A DNA stretch of 64,000 nucleotides from Nocardioides xinjiangensis (GCF_017916455.1 NZ_JAFMSY010000001.1:851977-915976), one strand, 5' to 3'; counted from the first letter of the stretch, positions 46,951 to 55,750 are shown. Numbers and translations are program-made. The notes: a model not told the origin generated them from the letters alone.

Positions 46951-47538
46951 TCATCGTGGCAGTGGGTTCGGGCCGGTCGCTGTGACCACTCGCTGGGGCA
47001 CCCAGTCGTCGACGTGCTGGAATCCGTCGAGCCGGCCGCCTTGGTGCTCGATCCCGGTACGCAGCGAGTACCGATAGAACTTCACATGGGTGAAGTCCTC
47101 GAAGAGGACATAGACCGGGTCGACCGTCTCGCTCTGGAACTGCTGGCCGGTGAGGGCCGAGCGATGCTCGCGGGCGAACGCGTCGAAGCCATCGCCGACG
47201 ACGACTCCGAGGTGTTCGAGACCCATCTTGTACACGCGTTGGTGTACTGGGGGGATGAGCTCGATGTCCCGCACCACCTTCCCGTCGAGGACCTCGAGCG
47301 GCCCCGTGAGCGCGAGGAAGGAGATCGGCCGGCCGTTCCAGACGTTCTCGGCGTTCGCGCTCGCGTGGCGCTCCAGCAGCGTCCGGACATGGACGTACTG
47401 ATCCCACTCGGGCACACGGAAGGCGAGGTGGCTGAGCGGGTACGGGGCGACGTCGATGTCCCGAGCCAGGAGGCGGTCGCGCTGCTGCGCGGCGAACGCC
47501 CGATAGTCGCCGATGATGTCTGCGATCGGGTCGGTCAT
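46951..47538 (-). CDS. VOC-superfamily protein, YecM-like
   Basis: This 195-residue protein starts at ATG 47538 with GAAGGAG 5 nt upstream; the longer frame is not supported. The pattern YPLSHLAFRVPEWDQYVHVR, ENVWNGRPISFLALTGPLEV, DIELIPPVHQRVYKMGLEHL and THVKFYRYSL follows the YecM family of the vicinal-oxygen-chelate fold, with candidate metal ligands His, Glu and His. Enzymatic role unknown. It is enclosed by the two arms of the RTX-like inverted duplication. Confidence 0.75.
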   Translation of the reverse strand: MTDPIADIIGDYRAFAAQQRDRLLARDIDVAPYPLSHLAFRVPEWDQYVHVRTLLERHASANAENVWNGRPISFLALTGPLEVLDGKVVRDIELIPPVHQRVYKMGLEHLGVVVGDGFDAFAREHRSALTGQQFQSETVDPVYVLFEDFTHVKFYRYSLRTGIEHQGGRLDGFQHVDDWVPQRVVTATGPNPLPR

Positions 47539-47694
47539 GTCGACTCCTTCTCCGCCGGTGCCCTTCAACCGCCGTGATCGAGTCCGCCCAGCATGACGCA
47601 CGAGGCGGCGACCTCGCATCCGCCGCCCTTACAGTCATCGGCAGATCCGCGCGATCCACGCGGCGAGGCGTGGGCTTGGGAGCCCGGACGGGAC

Positions 47695-47727
47695 GCCGGG
47701 CCGCCCTGGGGAAGGGGACGGCCCGGC
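47695..47727 (-). terminator. Terminator of RTX-like paralogue 2
   Basis: GCCGGGCCG and CGGCCCGGC form a 9-bp stem, 48 nt after the stop of the minus-strand gene. It is the duplicate of the hairpin at 46661-46693. Confidence 0.8.
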
Positions 47728-47774
47728 TCCCACCTGACCCACTGCAGGGCACGCGAGACGCGCTCGACGCGCAG

Positions 47775-49043
47775 TCAGATGCGCTTCTCGCAGTTCCGGA
47801 CCCTCTCGCCCTGGCACACGTCGCGCCCGGCCCACCCCCCGCTCACGCTGTCCTTGCCCGGGCCGCCGATGAGACGGTCGTCGCCGATGCCGCTCCCAGC
47901 GAGGCCGTCGTTGCCAGGGCCGCCGTAGATCGTGGACGTGTAGTTGGCGCACCGCGGCGTGACCCACGAGCCGAGGCCGCTGTACTTAGAGTCGACGTAG
48001 AGGTAGTCCCGGCCCTTCTTGCCGTTGACCGACGTCCGGCACGCGATGACGCCGATCTCGTTCGCGCGGTCGGTGCCGATGACGTCGGCGCGCTTCGCGG
48101 TCACGATGAGGTCATCAAAGCCGCGCACGCGGATCGCATCCGTGACGCCCGCCTTGGTGGCCGTCACCCGGGAACGGCTCAGGTCGGCGCGCACCCGGCT
48201 TTGGCTGCCGAGCTCGAGCAGCAGTTGGTTGCGCCCGCCGTCGCCCTTGATCCGCGTCGACTTCCCTCCCAGGCTGTTCGACTCATAGGAGTCCTTCCCG
48301 CCGCCGAGCGCGATGTCGCGGTCGAACGTCATCGGCGCGTCGACCTTGACGCGCTCGGTGCCACCGGTGCCGCGGAACGTGAACCGCCCACGCTCGGCCG
48401 ACGTGGTGAACACCAACCTGTCGAACCGGCCCGTCCAGGTGAGCGCCGTGTCCGCGCCGATCACGGTGCCGCTGGCGTCCATGGTGACATCGCCGTTGGC
48501 GGATCGAACGCCCAAGATGCCGCCCGTGCCCACGGACACCGCGCCTGGCGCCGTCTGGATGCCGCTCCAACTGACTTCGCCGGAGGCGAGGTCGATGATG
48601 TCGGCGTTCGGCTGGCCGGCCATGCCGGATCTGACGAGGCTGTAACCGCTGGAGCGGATGACGTCGGCCCCGGTGTCGGTGCTGTCAGGCGCGACCACGT
48701 TGTCGGGGCCGTCATTGGTGCCCGCGTAGATCACGTGCTGTCCGCCGCGGGGGTCGATGAACGTGTCGGCCCCCGCCCCGAGGATGGCGAAGACGCTCCT
48801 GCCGAACGTGGGGTCCTCGCCGGTCGCGCACACCCTGTCATCGCCGCCGAGCGCGTCAACACGCATCGCGCCGTTCGTGACGATGACGTCCGCGCCCTCC
48901 GTTCCGGTGATCTGACCCCCGGGCGTCCCGACGATGGTCGCCGCCTGCCCCTGACATGTCTCGGCCGCTGCGGTGGCCGTGCCCACCGGCGCGAGCAACG
49001 CTGCGGACAGCAACGCGGTGGCGGTCAGACTGACGTTCCTCAT
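47775..49043 (-). CDS. Exported RTX-like calcium-binding-repeat protein, paralogue 2
   Basis: This 422-residue paralogue of the protein at 45343 is nearly identical over the first mature segment (ETCQGQAATIVGTPGG, TGTEGADVIVTN) and similar throughout. Differences cluster in residues about 75-125 and in the C-terminal repeats, which here contain a short insertion (YGGPGNDGLAGSGIGDDRL, GGPGKDSVSGGWAGRDVC). It ends RVRNCEKRI. AAGGGG precedes ATG 49043; the longer start at 49070 would place residues before the signal peptide. Confidence 0.82.
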   Translation of the reverse strand: MRNVSLTATALLSAALLAPVGTATAAAETCQGQAATIVGTPGGQITGTEGADVIVTNGAMRVDALGGDDRVCATGEDPTFGRSVFAILGAGADTFIDPRGGQHVIYAGTNDGPDNVVAPDSTDTGADVIRSSGYSLVRSGMAGQPNADIIDLASGEVSWSGIQTAPGAVSVGTGGILGVRSANGDVTMDASGTVIGADTALTWTGRFDRLVFTTSAERGRFTFRGTGGTERVKVDAPMTFDRDIALGGGKDSYESNSLGGKSTRIKGDGGRNQLLLELGSQSRVRADLSRSRVTATKAGVTDAIRVRGFDDLIVTAKRADVIGTDRANEIGVIACRTSVNGKKGRDYLYVDSKYSGLGSWVTPRCANYTSTIYGGPGNDGLAGSGIGDDRLIGGPGKDSVSGGWAGRDVCQGERVRNCEKRI

Positions 49044-49097
49044 GGTTCCCCTTGACGTCGACGAACCCATATGACGAGGCGTCGGCCAGAAAGGTTG

Positions 49098-49802
49098 TCA
49101 GTACCAGTTGTTGGCCTGCTTGAAGCTCCACGCGCTGCAGGGGCTGCCGTAGGTGTCGCGGATGTACTCCAGGCCCCAGCGGATCTGCGACTCGGCCGAG
49201 GTCATGTAGTCCGCCGGGAGGTCGTGCAGCTGGGTCAGCGCCTGCGGGATGCCGTACGCCGACGAGGTCGGGTTGTCCGCGTCGACGCGCCAGTCGGACT
49301 CGCTGACGTACAGCGAGTCGAGGCAGGAGAACTGGTCGGACGAGAAGCCGTAGAGCGGCAGCAGCGCGCGGGCGATGTCGCGGGGGTCGCCCTCGGACAG
49401 CCGCTCCGACCGGGTCACCGCCGACCCGCCCGACATCTCGAGCGCAGTCGCCTTGACGGCGTCGGTGCGCCGCGCCGAGCGGGACGCGACCTGGCGGCCG
49501 GCGCGCCGCTCGAGCCCGGTCGCGCTCGTGGCGCCCTGCTGCGAGGACCGGTCGGTGCCCTCCGTCGCCGCACCGGGGCCGACCTCGCCGCTCGTCCCGG
49601 ACGCGGCTGTCGCCACGTCGGCCGAGGCGGTGGACATCACGTCGGGGTCGCTCCCGAGGACGCCTCCGGTGACGCTCACACCTGTCACGGCGGCCGCCAG
49701 GCCGGTGAGGGCGACACCCGTGCGCAGGGCTCGGCGACGGGCACGGACCGCCTTGTGCTTGCCGGGGGCGCGGTGCTTCGGGACGTACTGGGGCTTCGAC
49801 AC
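49098..49802 (-). CDS. Exported lytic-transglycosylase-like protein
   Basis: This 234-residue protein has a basic N-terminus (KHRAPGKHKAVRARRRALR), a signal or anchor helix (about 28-48), a low-complexity Ser/Ala/Thr stretch, and a C-terminal SLT-like domain: ARALLPLYGFSSDQFSCLDS, LYVSESDWRVDADNPTSSAYGIPQAL, WGLEYIRDTYGSPCSAWSF. The Glu in SESDW is the catalytic acid candidate. Two Cys can form a disulphide. Start GTG 49802. It probably trims peptidoglycan glycan strands; a direct repeat resembling an MtrA box lies upstream. Confidence 0.85.
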   Translation of the reverse strand: MSKPQYVPKHRAPGKHKAVRARRRALRTGVALTGLAAAVTGVSVTGGVLGSDPDVMSTASADVATAASGTSGEVGPGAATEGTDRSSQQGATSATGLERRAGRQVASRSARRTDAVKATALEMSGGSAVTRSERLSEGDPRDIARALLPLYGFSSDQFSCLDSLYVSESDWRVDADNPTSSAYGIPQALTQLHDLPADYMTSAESQIRWGLEYIRDTYGSPCSAWSFKQANNWY

Positions 49803-50151
49803 AGTGCTCGCGAGGGGGTCGGGGGCGGGGGTGGGCGCGCCGTGCGTGCACGGGCGCGCGACCGCGGAGGTCCACGGCCGGGCTGGACGGGCGAGGAAGG
49901 GCCCGGGTCCTGCCGGCGACCGAGGTCACGAAACGGTCACGAGCCACCATGCCCGAGCCGACCGGGGCCTGCAAACCGAACGCGACGATTGCCGCCATCC
50001 CTTTCGTCACATCGGCCTCATCAGTCCCGTTGGCTCCGCACACCCCAGCACGCCGAGACATGGTGCCGAGGATCACCGCAGTGACTCGGGAGTCCCTTCC
50101 CGGTGCGACGGCACGTCGCACCGCCGCTGCAGTGCAGCAGGACCCGGCGCC
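49803..50151. other. Long leader/intergenic region between transglycosylase and PhoH genes
   Basis: These 349 bp lie upstream of the transglycosylase gene. They carry the GTCAC direct repeat at 49925-49940 and GC-rich sequence near the start codon. A long 5' leader is possible. I could not match it to a known riboswitch class. Confidence 0.5.
49925..49940 (-). promoter_or_regulatory. MtrA-box-like direct repeat upstream of transglycosylase gene
   Basis: On the gene strand it reads GTGAC-CGTTTC-GTGAC: two half-sites spaced 11 bp start to start. MtrA, the response regulator of actinobacterial envelope homeostasis, binds direct repeats of this spacing upstream of peptidoglycan hydrolase genes. 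Confidence 0.45.
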
Positions 50152-51516
50152 TCAGAGCGTGACGTCCTCCAGCATCTCGGTCACCAGGGCCGCGATCGGC
50201 GAGCGCTCCGAACGGGTCAGCGTGACGTGGGCGAAGAGCGGGTGGCCCTTGAGCTTCTCGACGACGGCGACGATGCCGTCGTGCCGGCCGACCCGGAGGT
50301 TGTCGCGCTGGGCGACGTCGTGGGTGAGCACCACCTTGGAGTTCGCGCCGATGCGGGACAGCACCGTGAGCAGCACGTTGCGCTCCAGCGACTGGGCCTC
50401 GTCGACGATCACGAAGGCATCGTGCAGCGAGCGTCCGCGGATGTGGGTCAGCGGCAGCACCTCGAGCATGCCGCGGTCCATCACCTCGTCGACGACGTCG
50501 CGGGAGACCAGGGCACCGAGGGTGTCGAAGACGGCCTGCGCCCAGGGCGACATCTTCTCGTTCTCCGAGCCGGGCAGGTAGCCGAGCTCCTGGCCGCCGA
50601 CGGCGAAGAGCGGGCGGAACACCACGACCTTCTTGTGCTGTCGGCGCTCCATGACGGCCTCGAGGCCGGCGCACAGCGCCATGGCGGACTTGCCGGTGCC
50701 GGCGCGGCCCCCGAGCGAGACGATGCCGACCTCGGGGTCGAGCAGCATCTCCAGCGCCACCCGCTGCTCGGCCGATCGGCCGTGGATGCCGAAGGCGTCA
50801 CGGTCGCCGCGGACCAGGTGGACCCGCTTGTCCGCGCCCACGCGACCCAGGGCGGTGCCGCGGTCGGAGAGCAGCACGAGTCCGTTGTGGCAGGGCAGGT
50901 CGCGGGCGTCGGCGAGGTCGATGACGCCGTCCTCGTAGAGCTCGTCGAGGTCGGTGGCCGGCACCTCCAGCTCCGTCATCCCGGTGTAGCCGGTGTCGGA
51001 GCTGCTGACCGCCTCGGCGCGGTACTCCTCCGCGTCGAGGCCGACGGCCGAGGCCTTGATCCGCAGCGGCAGGTCCTTGCTGACGAGGGTGACGGCGAAC
51101 CCCTCGTCGGCGAGGTTGCGGGCCACGGCGAGGATGCGGGTGTCGTTGTCGCCGAGGCGGAAGCCCGACGGCAGCGACTCGGCGTCGGTGTGGTTGAGCT
51201 CGACGCGGAGGGTGCCGCCATCCGTGCCCACGGCGACCGGCTCGTCGAGACGGCCGTGGACGACCCGCAGCTCGTCGAGCGCGCGCAGCGCCGAGCGCGC
51301 GAAGAAGCCGAGCTCCGGATGGTTGCGCTTGCCCTCGAGCTCGGTGATCACCACGACGGGGAGCACGACCTCGTGCTCGGCGAAGCGCTTGATCGCGCCG
51401 GGGTCGGCGAGGAGGACGCTGGTGTCGAGGACGTACGTCCTGCGACCCGCGTCGGGCTCGGCGGTGCCGGCGGGAGTGACGGAGGCGGAGCTGGGCGATG
51501 AGGTCTTGCTGGCCAC
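50152..51516 (-). CDS. PIN-PhoH fusion ATPase (PhoH2-type)
   Basis: This 454-residue protein has an N-terminal PIN RNase domain (about 27-155: [55 protein letters not shown], with acidic metal ligands) and a C-terminal PhoH helicase-like ATPase domain (about 235-450: Walker [18 protein letters not shown], Walker [12 protein letters not shown], motif [10 protein letters not shown]). PIN-PhoH proteins act as sequence-specific RNA helicase-nucleases in mycobacteria. Start GTG 51516. Confidence 0.93.
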   Translation of the reverse strand: MASKTSSPSSASVTPAGTAEPDAGRRTYVLDTSVLLADPGAIKRFAEHEVVLPVVVITELEGKRNHPELGFFARSALRALDELRVVHGRLDEPVAVGTDGGTLRVELNHTDAESLPSGFRLGDNDTRILAVARNLADEGFAVTLVSKDLPLRIKASAVGLDAEEYRAEAVSSSDTGYTGMTELEVPATDLDELYEDGVIDLADARDLPCHNGLVLLSDRGTALGRVGADKRVHLVRGDRDAFGIHGRSAEQRVALEMLLDPEVGIVSLGGRAGTGKSAMALCAGLEAVMERRQHKKVVVFRPLFAVGGQELGYLPGSENEKMSPWAQAVFDTLGALVSRDVVDEVMDRGMLEVLPLTHIRGRSLHDAFVIVDEAQSLERNVLLTVLSRIGANSKVVLTHDVAQRDNLRVGRHDGIVAVVEKLKGHPLFAHVTLTRSERSPIAALVTEMLEDVTL

Positions 51517-51748
51517 GACTAACCCCTAGCTGCGGGTCGGCGCGCGCACTCCTCGCCCGGCCCGATGTCATTCAACGGACCGGAGAGCTCCCATCTGAGT
51601 GCCCAAGGTGTGCCTCCCGGTTCGGCTGGCTTCCCCACCGGCCGATGTCGCGAACGTACGCCCGTCCGAGGCACGTGCACCCGCGACACGCCCGAACGCG
51701 AGGTGACGAGGAGGTGACGTCCTGCGCGACCGATCCCGGGGCGCGGGG

Positions 51749-52528
51749 TCAGCCGCCGAAGCGGCGCTCGCGCGCGGCGTACGCCCGGATCGCGCGCAGG
51801 AAGTCCACGCGCCGGAAGTCGGGCCAGAGCGCCTCGCAGAAGTAGAACTCCGAGTTGGCCGACTGCCACAGCAGGAAGCCGCCGAGACGCTGCTCCCCCG
51901 ACGTGCGGATCACCAGGTCGGGGTCGGGCTGGCCCTTGGTGTAGAGATGCTCGGCGATGTGCTCGACGTCGATGAGGTCGGCGAGCTCCTCCAGCGAGGT
52001 GCCCTTCCCGGCGTGGTCGGCGAGCAGCGCGCGCACCGCGTCGGCGATCTCGCGCCGCCCGCCGTAGCCGACGGCCACGTTGACCAGCAGGCCGTCGATG
52101 TCGCGGGTCGCCTCGGCCGCCGCCTTGAGCCGCTCGGCGGTCTCGGTGGGCAGCAGGTCGAGCGCGCCGACGGGGTGGATGCGCCAGCGACCGGCCTCGG
52201 CCAGGGACTCGACGGCGCCCTCGATGATCTTCAGCAGCCCGGTGAGCTGCTCGGGCGGGCGGTTCGTGAGGTTGTCGCTGGACAGCAGCCACAGCGTGAC
52301 GACCTCGACCCCGACCTCCTCGCACCAGCCGAGCAGGGGGCGGATGTTGTCGGCGCCGGCCTGGTAGCCGCCGGCGGTGTCGAGGCCGACGGCCTTGGCC
52401 CAGCGCCGGTTGCCATCGAGCATCACGCCGACGTGCTGCGGGATGCGGTCGTGCGGCAGGAACTTCACGACCCGTGACTCGTAGGCCGGGTAGAGCACCC
52501 GTCGCACCGCGTCCTTGAGCCTCACCAC
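51749..52528 (-). CDS. Short-chain cis-prenyltransferase (isoprenyl diphosphate synthase)
   Basis: This 259-residue enzyme condenses IPP units with cis geometry. Signatures: HVGVMLDGNRRWAK (diphosphate-binding Asp), SSDNLTNRPPEQL and DLVIRTSGEQRLGGFLLWQ followed by SANSEFYF. In the mycobacterial homologue next to a hemolysin III gene the product is short (Z,E-farnesyl diphosphate), and the arrangement is the same here. Start is GTG 52528 or 52525. Product chain length is inferred from context. Confidence 0.92.
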   Translation of the reverse strand: MVRLKDAVRRVLYPAYESRVVKFLPHDRIPQHVGVMLDGNRRWAKAVGLDTAGGYQAGADNIRPLLGWCEEVGVEVVTLWLLSSDNLTNRPPEQLTGLLKIIEGAVESLAEAGRWRIHPVGALDLLPTETAERLKAAAEATRDIDGLLVNVAVGYGGRREIADAVRALLADHAGKGTSLEELADLIDVEHIAEHLYTKGQPDPDLVIRTSGEQRLGGFLLWQSANSEFYFCEALWPDFRRVDFLRAIRAYAARERRFGG

Positions 52529-52606
52529 CCGGCGATCGTAACGCCGTGCGAGCCGAGCGCTCGCCCGAACGGGGGGCGGGGCGTGCGGGCGTCACCTGCC
52601 GTTGGC

Positions 52607-52612
52607 TATTTT
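52607..52612 (+). promoter_or_regulatory. -10 box upstream of hemolysin III gene
   Basis: TATTTT ends 6 nt before an ATG (52619) that opens a five-codon frame rather than the main gene. Confidence 0.55.
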
Positions 52613-52618
52613 CGGACC

Positions 52619-52636
52619 ATGGAGACCAGGGCATGA
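52619..52636 (+). CDS. Five-codon leader reading frame (METRA) overlapping the next start
   Basis: ATG GAG ACC AGG GCA TGA: the stop overlaps the ATG of the hemolysin III gene (ATGA). The start is placed as a leaderless start relative to the TATTTT box. GGAG at 52621-52624 could equally be the ribosome site for the main gene, so translation of the leader is uncertain. Confidence 0.35.
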   Translation: METRA

Positions 52637-53370
52637 CCTCTCGCGACCGCGTCGAGGACGCCGTCGAGCGTGCCGGGGGCCTGATGGCCGACAAGATGGC
52701 CGACAAGATGGCCGAGGTGAAGCCCAGGCTGCGCGGCTGGCTGCACGCCGGCACCGCACCGGTCGCCGCCGTCGCGGGCGTCGTGCTCGTCGCCCTCTCC
52801 CCGACCGCCTCCACGCGCATCGGCTCGACCGCCTTCGCCCTCTCCGCCCTGCTCGTCTTCACCGTGTCCGCCATCTACCACCGCGGCACCTGGTCGCCGC
52901 GCACGTGGGCGTTCCTCCGGCGCTTCGACCACGCCAACATCTTCGTGCTCATCGCCGGCACCTACACGCCGTACGCCCTGCTCTTCCTGGAGGGCACGGC
53001 ACGCACGACGCTGCTCGTGGTGGTGTGGGGGGCGGCCGTCGCCGGGGTGGTGTTCCGCGTCTTCTGGACCGACGCACCGCGCTGGCTCTACACGCCGATG
53101 TACCTCGCGCTCGGCTGGGCCGCGGTGTTCTTCATCCCGCACTTCATGGAGGGCGCCGACCGCTTCAGCACGGGCATCGCCATCGCCACGCTGGTGCTCG
53201 TCGCGGTGGGGGGCGTGCTCTACACCGTCGGCGGCGTGATCTACGGCCTCAAGCGTCCCAACCCCTCACCCCTGTGGTTCGGCTTCCACGAGGTGTTCCA
53301 CTCCCTCACCGTGCTGGCGTTCGCCGCCCACTACGTCGGCGTCTCGCTGGCGACCTACTCGCTGCGCTGA
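52633..53370 (+). CDS. Hemolysin III / YqfA family membrane protein (PAQR superfamily)
   Basis: This 245-residue protein has seven predicted membrane helices after a charged N-terminus with a repeated MADK motif (LMADKMADKMAEVK). Family motifs are SAIYHRGTWSP, FDHANIFVLIAGTYTPYALL, RWLYTPMYLALGWAAVFF and the C-terminal GFHEVFHSLTVLAFAAHYVG, which supplies the zinc-binding His cluster. PAQR proteins are putative membrane hydrolases; hemolysis is not established for most. It is divergent from the cis-prenyltransferase gene. Confidence 0.92.
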   Translation: MTSRDRVEDAVERAGGLMADKMADKMAEVKPRLRGWLHAGTAPVAAVAGVVLVALSPTASTRIGSTAFALSALLVFTVSAIYHRGTWSPRTWAFLRRFDHANIFVLIAGTYTPYALLFLEGTARTTLLVVVWGAAVAGVVFRVFWTDAPRWLYTPMYLALGWAAVFFIPHFMEGADRFSTGIAIATLVLVAVGGVLYTVGGVIYGLKRPNPSPLWFGFHEVFHSLTVLAFAAHYVGVSLATYSLR

Positions 53371-53376
53371 GCCCGC

Positions 53377-54324
53377 TCAGCCGAGGCTCAGCCGCGCGAA
53401 GCCGGCGAGCGCTCCCGCGACGACCACGGCGGCCAGGGACCAGGCGAGCCCGGGCGAGCGGCGCGCCAGCGCCTCGAGCGCCAGGTAGGCCGCGGCGACG
53501 ACCGCCAGCCCGAGGGTGACGTGCAGCAGCACGGCGAGCGCCACGCCCGCGATCGCGCCCGCCATCCGCAGCCGCCCCCACAGCAGGCTGAGCGCCAGGG
53601 GCACCACGACGGCCCCGCAGAGCCCGCCGAGCAGCTCGGCCCACCAGGGCCGGTCCCCCATCCACGGCAGCTGCGCCGCAGCGGCCCACGACCGGTCGAC
53701 GAGGTCGCTCGTCGCGCTGTAGCCGAGGTAGACGATCGACGCGATGGTCGCGGCGGCCGCCACGCGGTAGGACCAGTGCCTGGCCCGCGACCACGGCACC
53801 GCACGCCCGACGAAGATCGTCGCGACCGTGACCGCGGTCCACACGATCCAGCGCCGGACCACCCCGGTGCCGGTGTCGGCCATGGCGTCGCGGAAGACGC
53901 GGTCCGCCTCGACCCGGTCGACGTCGTGGCCGTCGGTGGAGACGTACGCCGGCGGGTCGTGGCGACCGGCCACGAGCGCGTCGTGCAGGAGTGCCGCGGG
54001 CAGGTGGGCACCGGTCTTGGGCACCAGCCAGGTGAAGAGCGCCGGCACCGAGGTCAGGTCGGTGCGGAAGTCGGCGCGCGACGGGACGAGCAGCTCGCCC
54101 AGGTGGCGGTCGAGGTAGGCCAGACGCCGCGCCAGCGCGAACGTCTCGACGCCCTCCTCCGAGTGCCGCTCGAGCACGATGCGCGGGTCGGCGCCCGGGT
54201 CGGGCGGCTCACCGGGACCGTCGGACGTCGCGAGCGTGCCGCCGTCGTAGAAACGGCGGGGCTCCTGCACCACCCGTCTCCGGGCCACCGTCGTGACCGC
54301 CCGGCCGCGCTCCCGAGTCCGCAT
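53377..54324 (-). CDS. DUF1353 domain fused to C-terminal membrane helices
   Basis: This 315-residue protein has an N-terminal DUF1353 segment (about 60-150: DFRTDLTSVPALFTWLVPKT, LPAALLHDALVAGRH), a domain also known from phage and mobile-element proteins. The C-terminal half has about four membrane helices (VTVATIFVGRAVPW, IASIVYLGYSA, VVVPLALSLLW, LAVLLHVTLGLAVVAAAYL). ATG 54324 follows CAGACT by 6 nt. Function unknown. Confidence 0.78.
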   Translation of the reverse strand: MRTRERGRAVTTVARRRVVQEPRRFYDGGTLATSDGPGEPPDPGADPRIVLERHSEEGVETFALARRLAYLDRHLGELLVPSRADFRTDLTSVPALFTWLVPKTGAHLPAALLHDALVAGRHDPPAYVSTDGHDVDRVEADRVFRDAMADTGTGVVRRWIVWTAVTVATIFVGRAVPWSRARHWSYRVAAAATIASIVYLGYSATSDLVDRSWAAAAQLPWMGDRPWWAELLGGLCGAVVVPLALSLLWGRLRMAGAIAGVALAVLLHVTLGLAVVAAAYLALEALARRSPGLAWSLAAVVVAGALAGFARLSLG

Positions 54325-54330
54325 GCGCCC

Positions 54331-54336
54331 AGTCTG
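54331..54336 (-). promoter_or_regulatory. -10 box of DUF1353 gene (leaderless)
   Basis: CAGACT ends 6 nt before ATG 54324. Confidence 0.4.
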
Positions 54337-54359
54337 GCGACGCGGACCGACAGACGTCC

Positions 54360-55037
54360 CTACGGCACGCTGGGTGACGGCTCGCCGTCGCCGCTCACCA
54401 GGTCGAGCAGCGGCCGCAGGTCCTCGACGACCTCGACCGCGCCGGCCGCCTCGAGCTGGTCGGCGGGGTGCGTCGTCGCGACGCCCACCACCCGGCGTAC
54501 GCCGGCGCCGAGCGCCGCCCGCACGCCCGCGGGTGAGTCCTCGGCCGCCACCGCGGCCGCCGGGTCGACGCCGAGCCGCTCGCAGGCGAGGGCGTAGCCG
54601 GCCGGGTGCGGCTTGCCGTCGGCCACGTCGCGGGCGGTGACCACGAGGTCGACGCTCTCGAGGGTGAGCGACATGGCCTCCAGCGAGCGCTCGACCCACG
54701 GAGGACCGGCGGACGTGACGATCGCCAGCGGTACGCCGGCGGCGCGGGCGCCCACCAGCAGGTCGTGGGCGCCGGCCACGGGCGTCGGCGGGTCGTCGGG
54801 GATGAAGGGGATCACCTCGCGCGCGAGCTCGAGGGGGTCGAGGCCCGACCAGGGGCCCGGCTCGACGGCGAAGACGTCCTCGGCGCGCCGACCGGTGAAG
54901 ATCGCGAGGTCGGGGAGCTCCCAGCCGCGGTGGGCGAACCACGCCTCGTAGGCCGCCCGGTGCAGCGGCTCGGAGTCGACGAGCGTGCCGTCGAGGTCGA
55001 GCAGGAAGGCCGAGACGTCCGGCTGGCGACCCGTCAT
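54360..55037 (-). CDS. HAD-family hydrolase (beta-phosphoglucomutase/sugar phosphatase-like)
   Basis: This 225-residue HAD protein has motif I LLDLDGTLVDSEPLH, motif II IVTSAGPPW, motif III DGKPHPAGY and motif IV AEDSPAGVRAA. The cap domain is of the beta-phosphoglucomutase type. It overlaps the EIIA gene by 4 nt (ATGA), so it is the last gene of the nag minus-strand operon and may act on a sugar phosphate. Confidence 0.88.
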   Translation of the reverse strand: MTGRQPDVSAFLLDLDGTLVDSEPLHRAAYEAWFAHRGWELPDLAIFTGRRAEDVFAVEPGPWSGLDPLELAREVIPFIPDDPPTPVAGAHDLLVGARAAGVPLAIVTSAGPPWVERSLEAMSLTLESVDLVVTARDVADGKPHPAGYALACERLGVDPAAAVAAEDSPAGVRAALGAGVRRVVGVATTHPADQLEAAGAVEVVEDLRPLLDLVSGDGEPSPSVP

Positions 55038-55498
55038 GGAGTCGCGAACAGCAGGTCGCCCGCGGCCACCTGCTCGCCCAGGGCGTCGCTGGCGACCGAC
55101 CCCTTCTCGGCGTCCATCAGCACGACGGGCACCACGGGCGACACGTCGAGGCCGGCGGCCGTCGAGGGGAGGGTGGACGGGTCCCACGTGATCATCGGGT
55201 CGCCCGCGGCGACCTCGCTCCCCTGGGTGGCGAGCACCTCGAAGCCCTCGCCGTCGAGGCGGACGGTGTTGATGCCGAGGTGCACCAGCACCCCGACGCC
55301 TTCGCCCAGGACGACGAACGCGTGCGGGAGGACCTTGAGGACCGTGCCGGCGATCGGCGCGACGACGGTCGTGGGTCCCGGGTCGGGGTCGATGGCGACC
55401 CCGGGGCCGACCATCCCCTCGGCGAAGACCGGGTCGGGCACGTCGGTCATCGCCATGACGCGACCCGGGCAGGGGGCGAGCACCTCGAGCGAGGTCAC
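55034..55498 (-). CDS. PTS glucose-family EIIA component
   Basis: This 154-residue EIIA carries the conserved region VVAPIAGTVLKVLPHAFVVL and LVHLGINTVRLDGEGFE, where His in LVHLGI is the phosphorylated histidine. It relays phosphate from HPr to the EIIB encoded just upstream. GTG 55498 overlaps the EIIB stop by 4 nt. Confidence 0.92.
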   Translation of the reverse strand: MTSLEVLAPCPGRVMAMTDVPDPVFAEGMVGPGVAIDPDPGPTTVVAPIAGTVLKVLPHAFVVLGEGVGVLVHLGINTVRLDGEGFEVLATQGSEVAAGDPMITWDPSTLPSTAAGLDVSPVVPVVLMDAEKGSVASDALGEQVAAGDLLFATP

Positions 55499-55728
55499 AT
55501 CAGGTCCTCGATGTCGTCGGCCAGGTTGTCGGCCTCGGGGCCGACGACGACCTGCACGACCGTGCCGCTCGCCATCACGCCGTGGGCGCCGGCGGCCTTG
55601 AGGGCGGCCTGGTCCACGAGGGACCCGTCCTTGACCTCGGTGCGGAGCCGGGTGATGCACGCCTCGATCTCGACGACGTTGTCGGCGCCGCCGAGGCCGG
55701 CGAGGATCTGCGCTGCCTTGCTGCTCAT
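55495..55728 (-). CDS. PTS glucose/GlcNAc-family EIIB component
   Basis: This 77-residue EIIB has phosphorylated Cys in IEACITRLRTEVKD (Cys24) and GTVVQVVVGPEADNLADDI near the end. It is a separate polypeptide from EIIC, which is encoded divergently at 57683. It starts 22 nt after the SIS-domain gene. Confidence 0.92.
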   Translation of the reverse strand: MSSKAAQILAGLGGADNVVEIEACITRLRTEVKDGSLVDQAALKAAGAHGVMASGTVVQVVVGPEADNLADDIEDLM

Positions 55729-55750
55729 GTCGGTGACCTTTCAGTGGGCG

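Noticed and set aside
49980..50030. Hammerhead ribozyme-like core (CTGATGAG ... CGAAA) on the minus strand
   Set aside because: The segment between the two boxes does not form a stem II, and no matching stems I and III were seen.
49803..50151. c-di-AMP (ydaO) riboswitch upstream of the transglycosylase gene
   Set aside because: The conserved segments of actinobacterial ydaO elements (GGAGCCGGGG-type and GGGGTGAATC-type) are absent.
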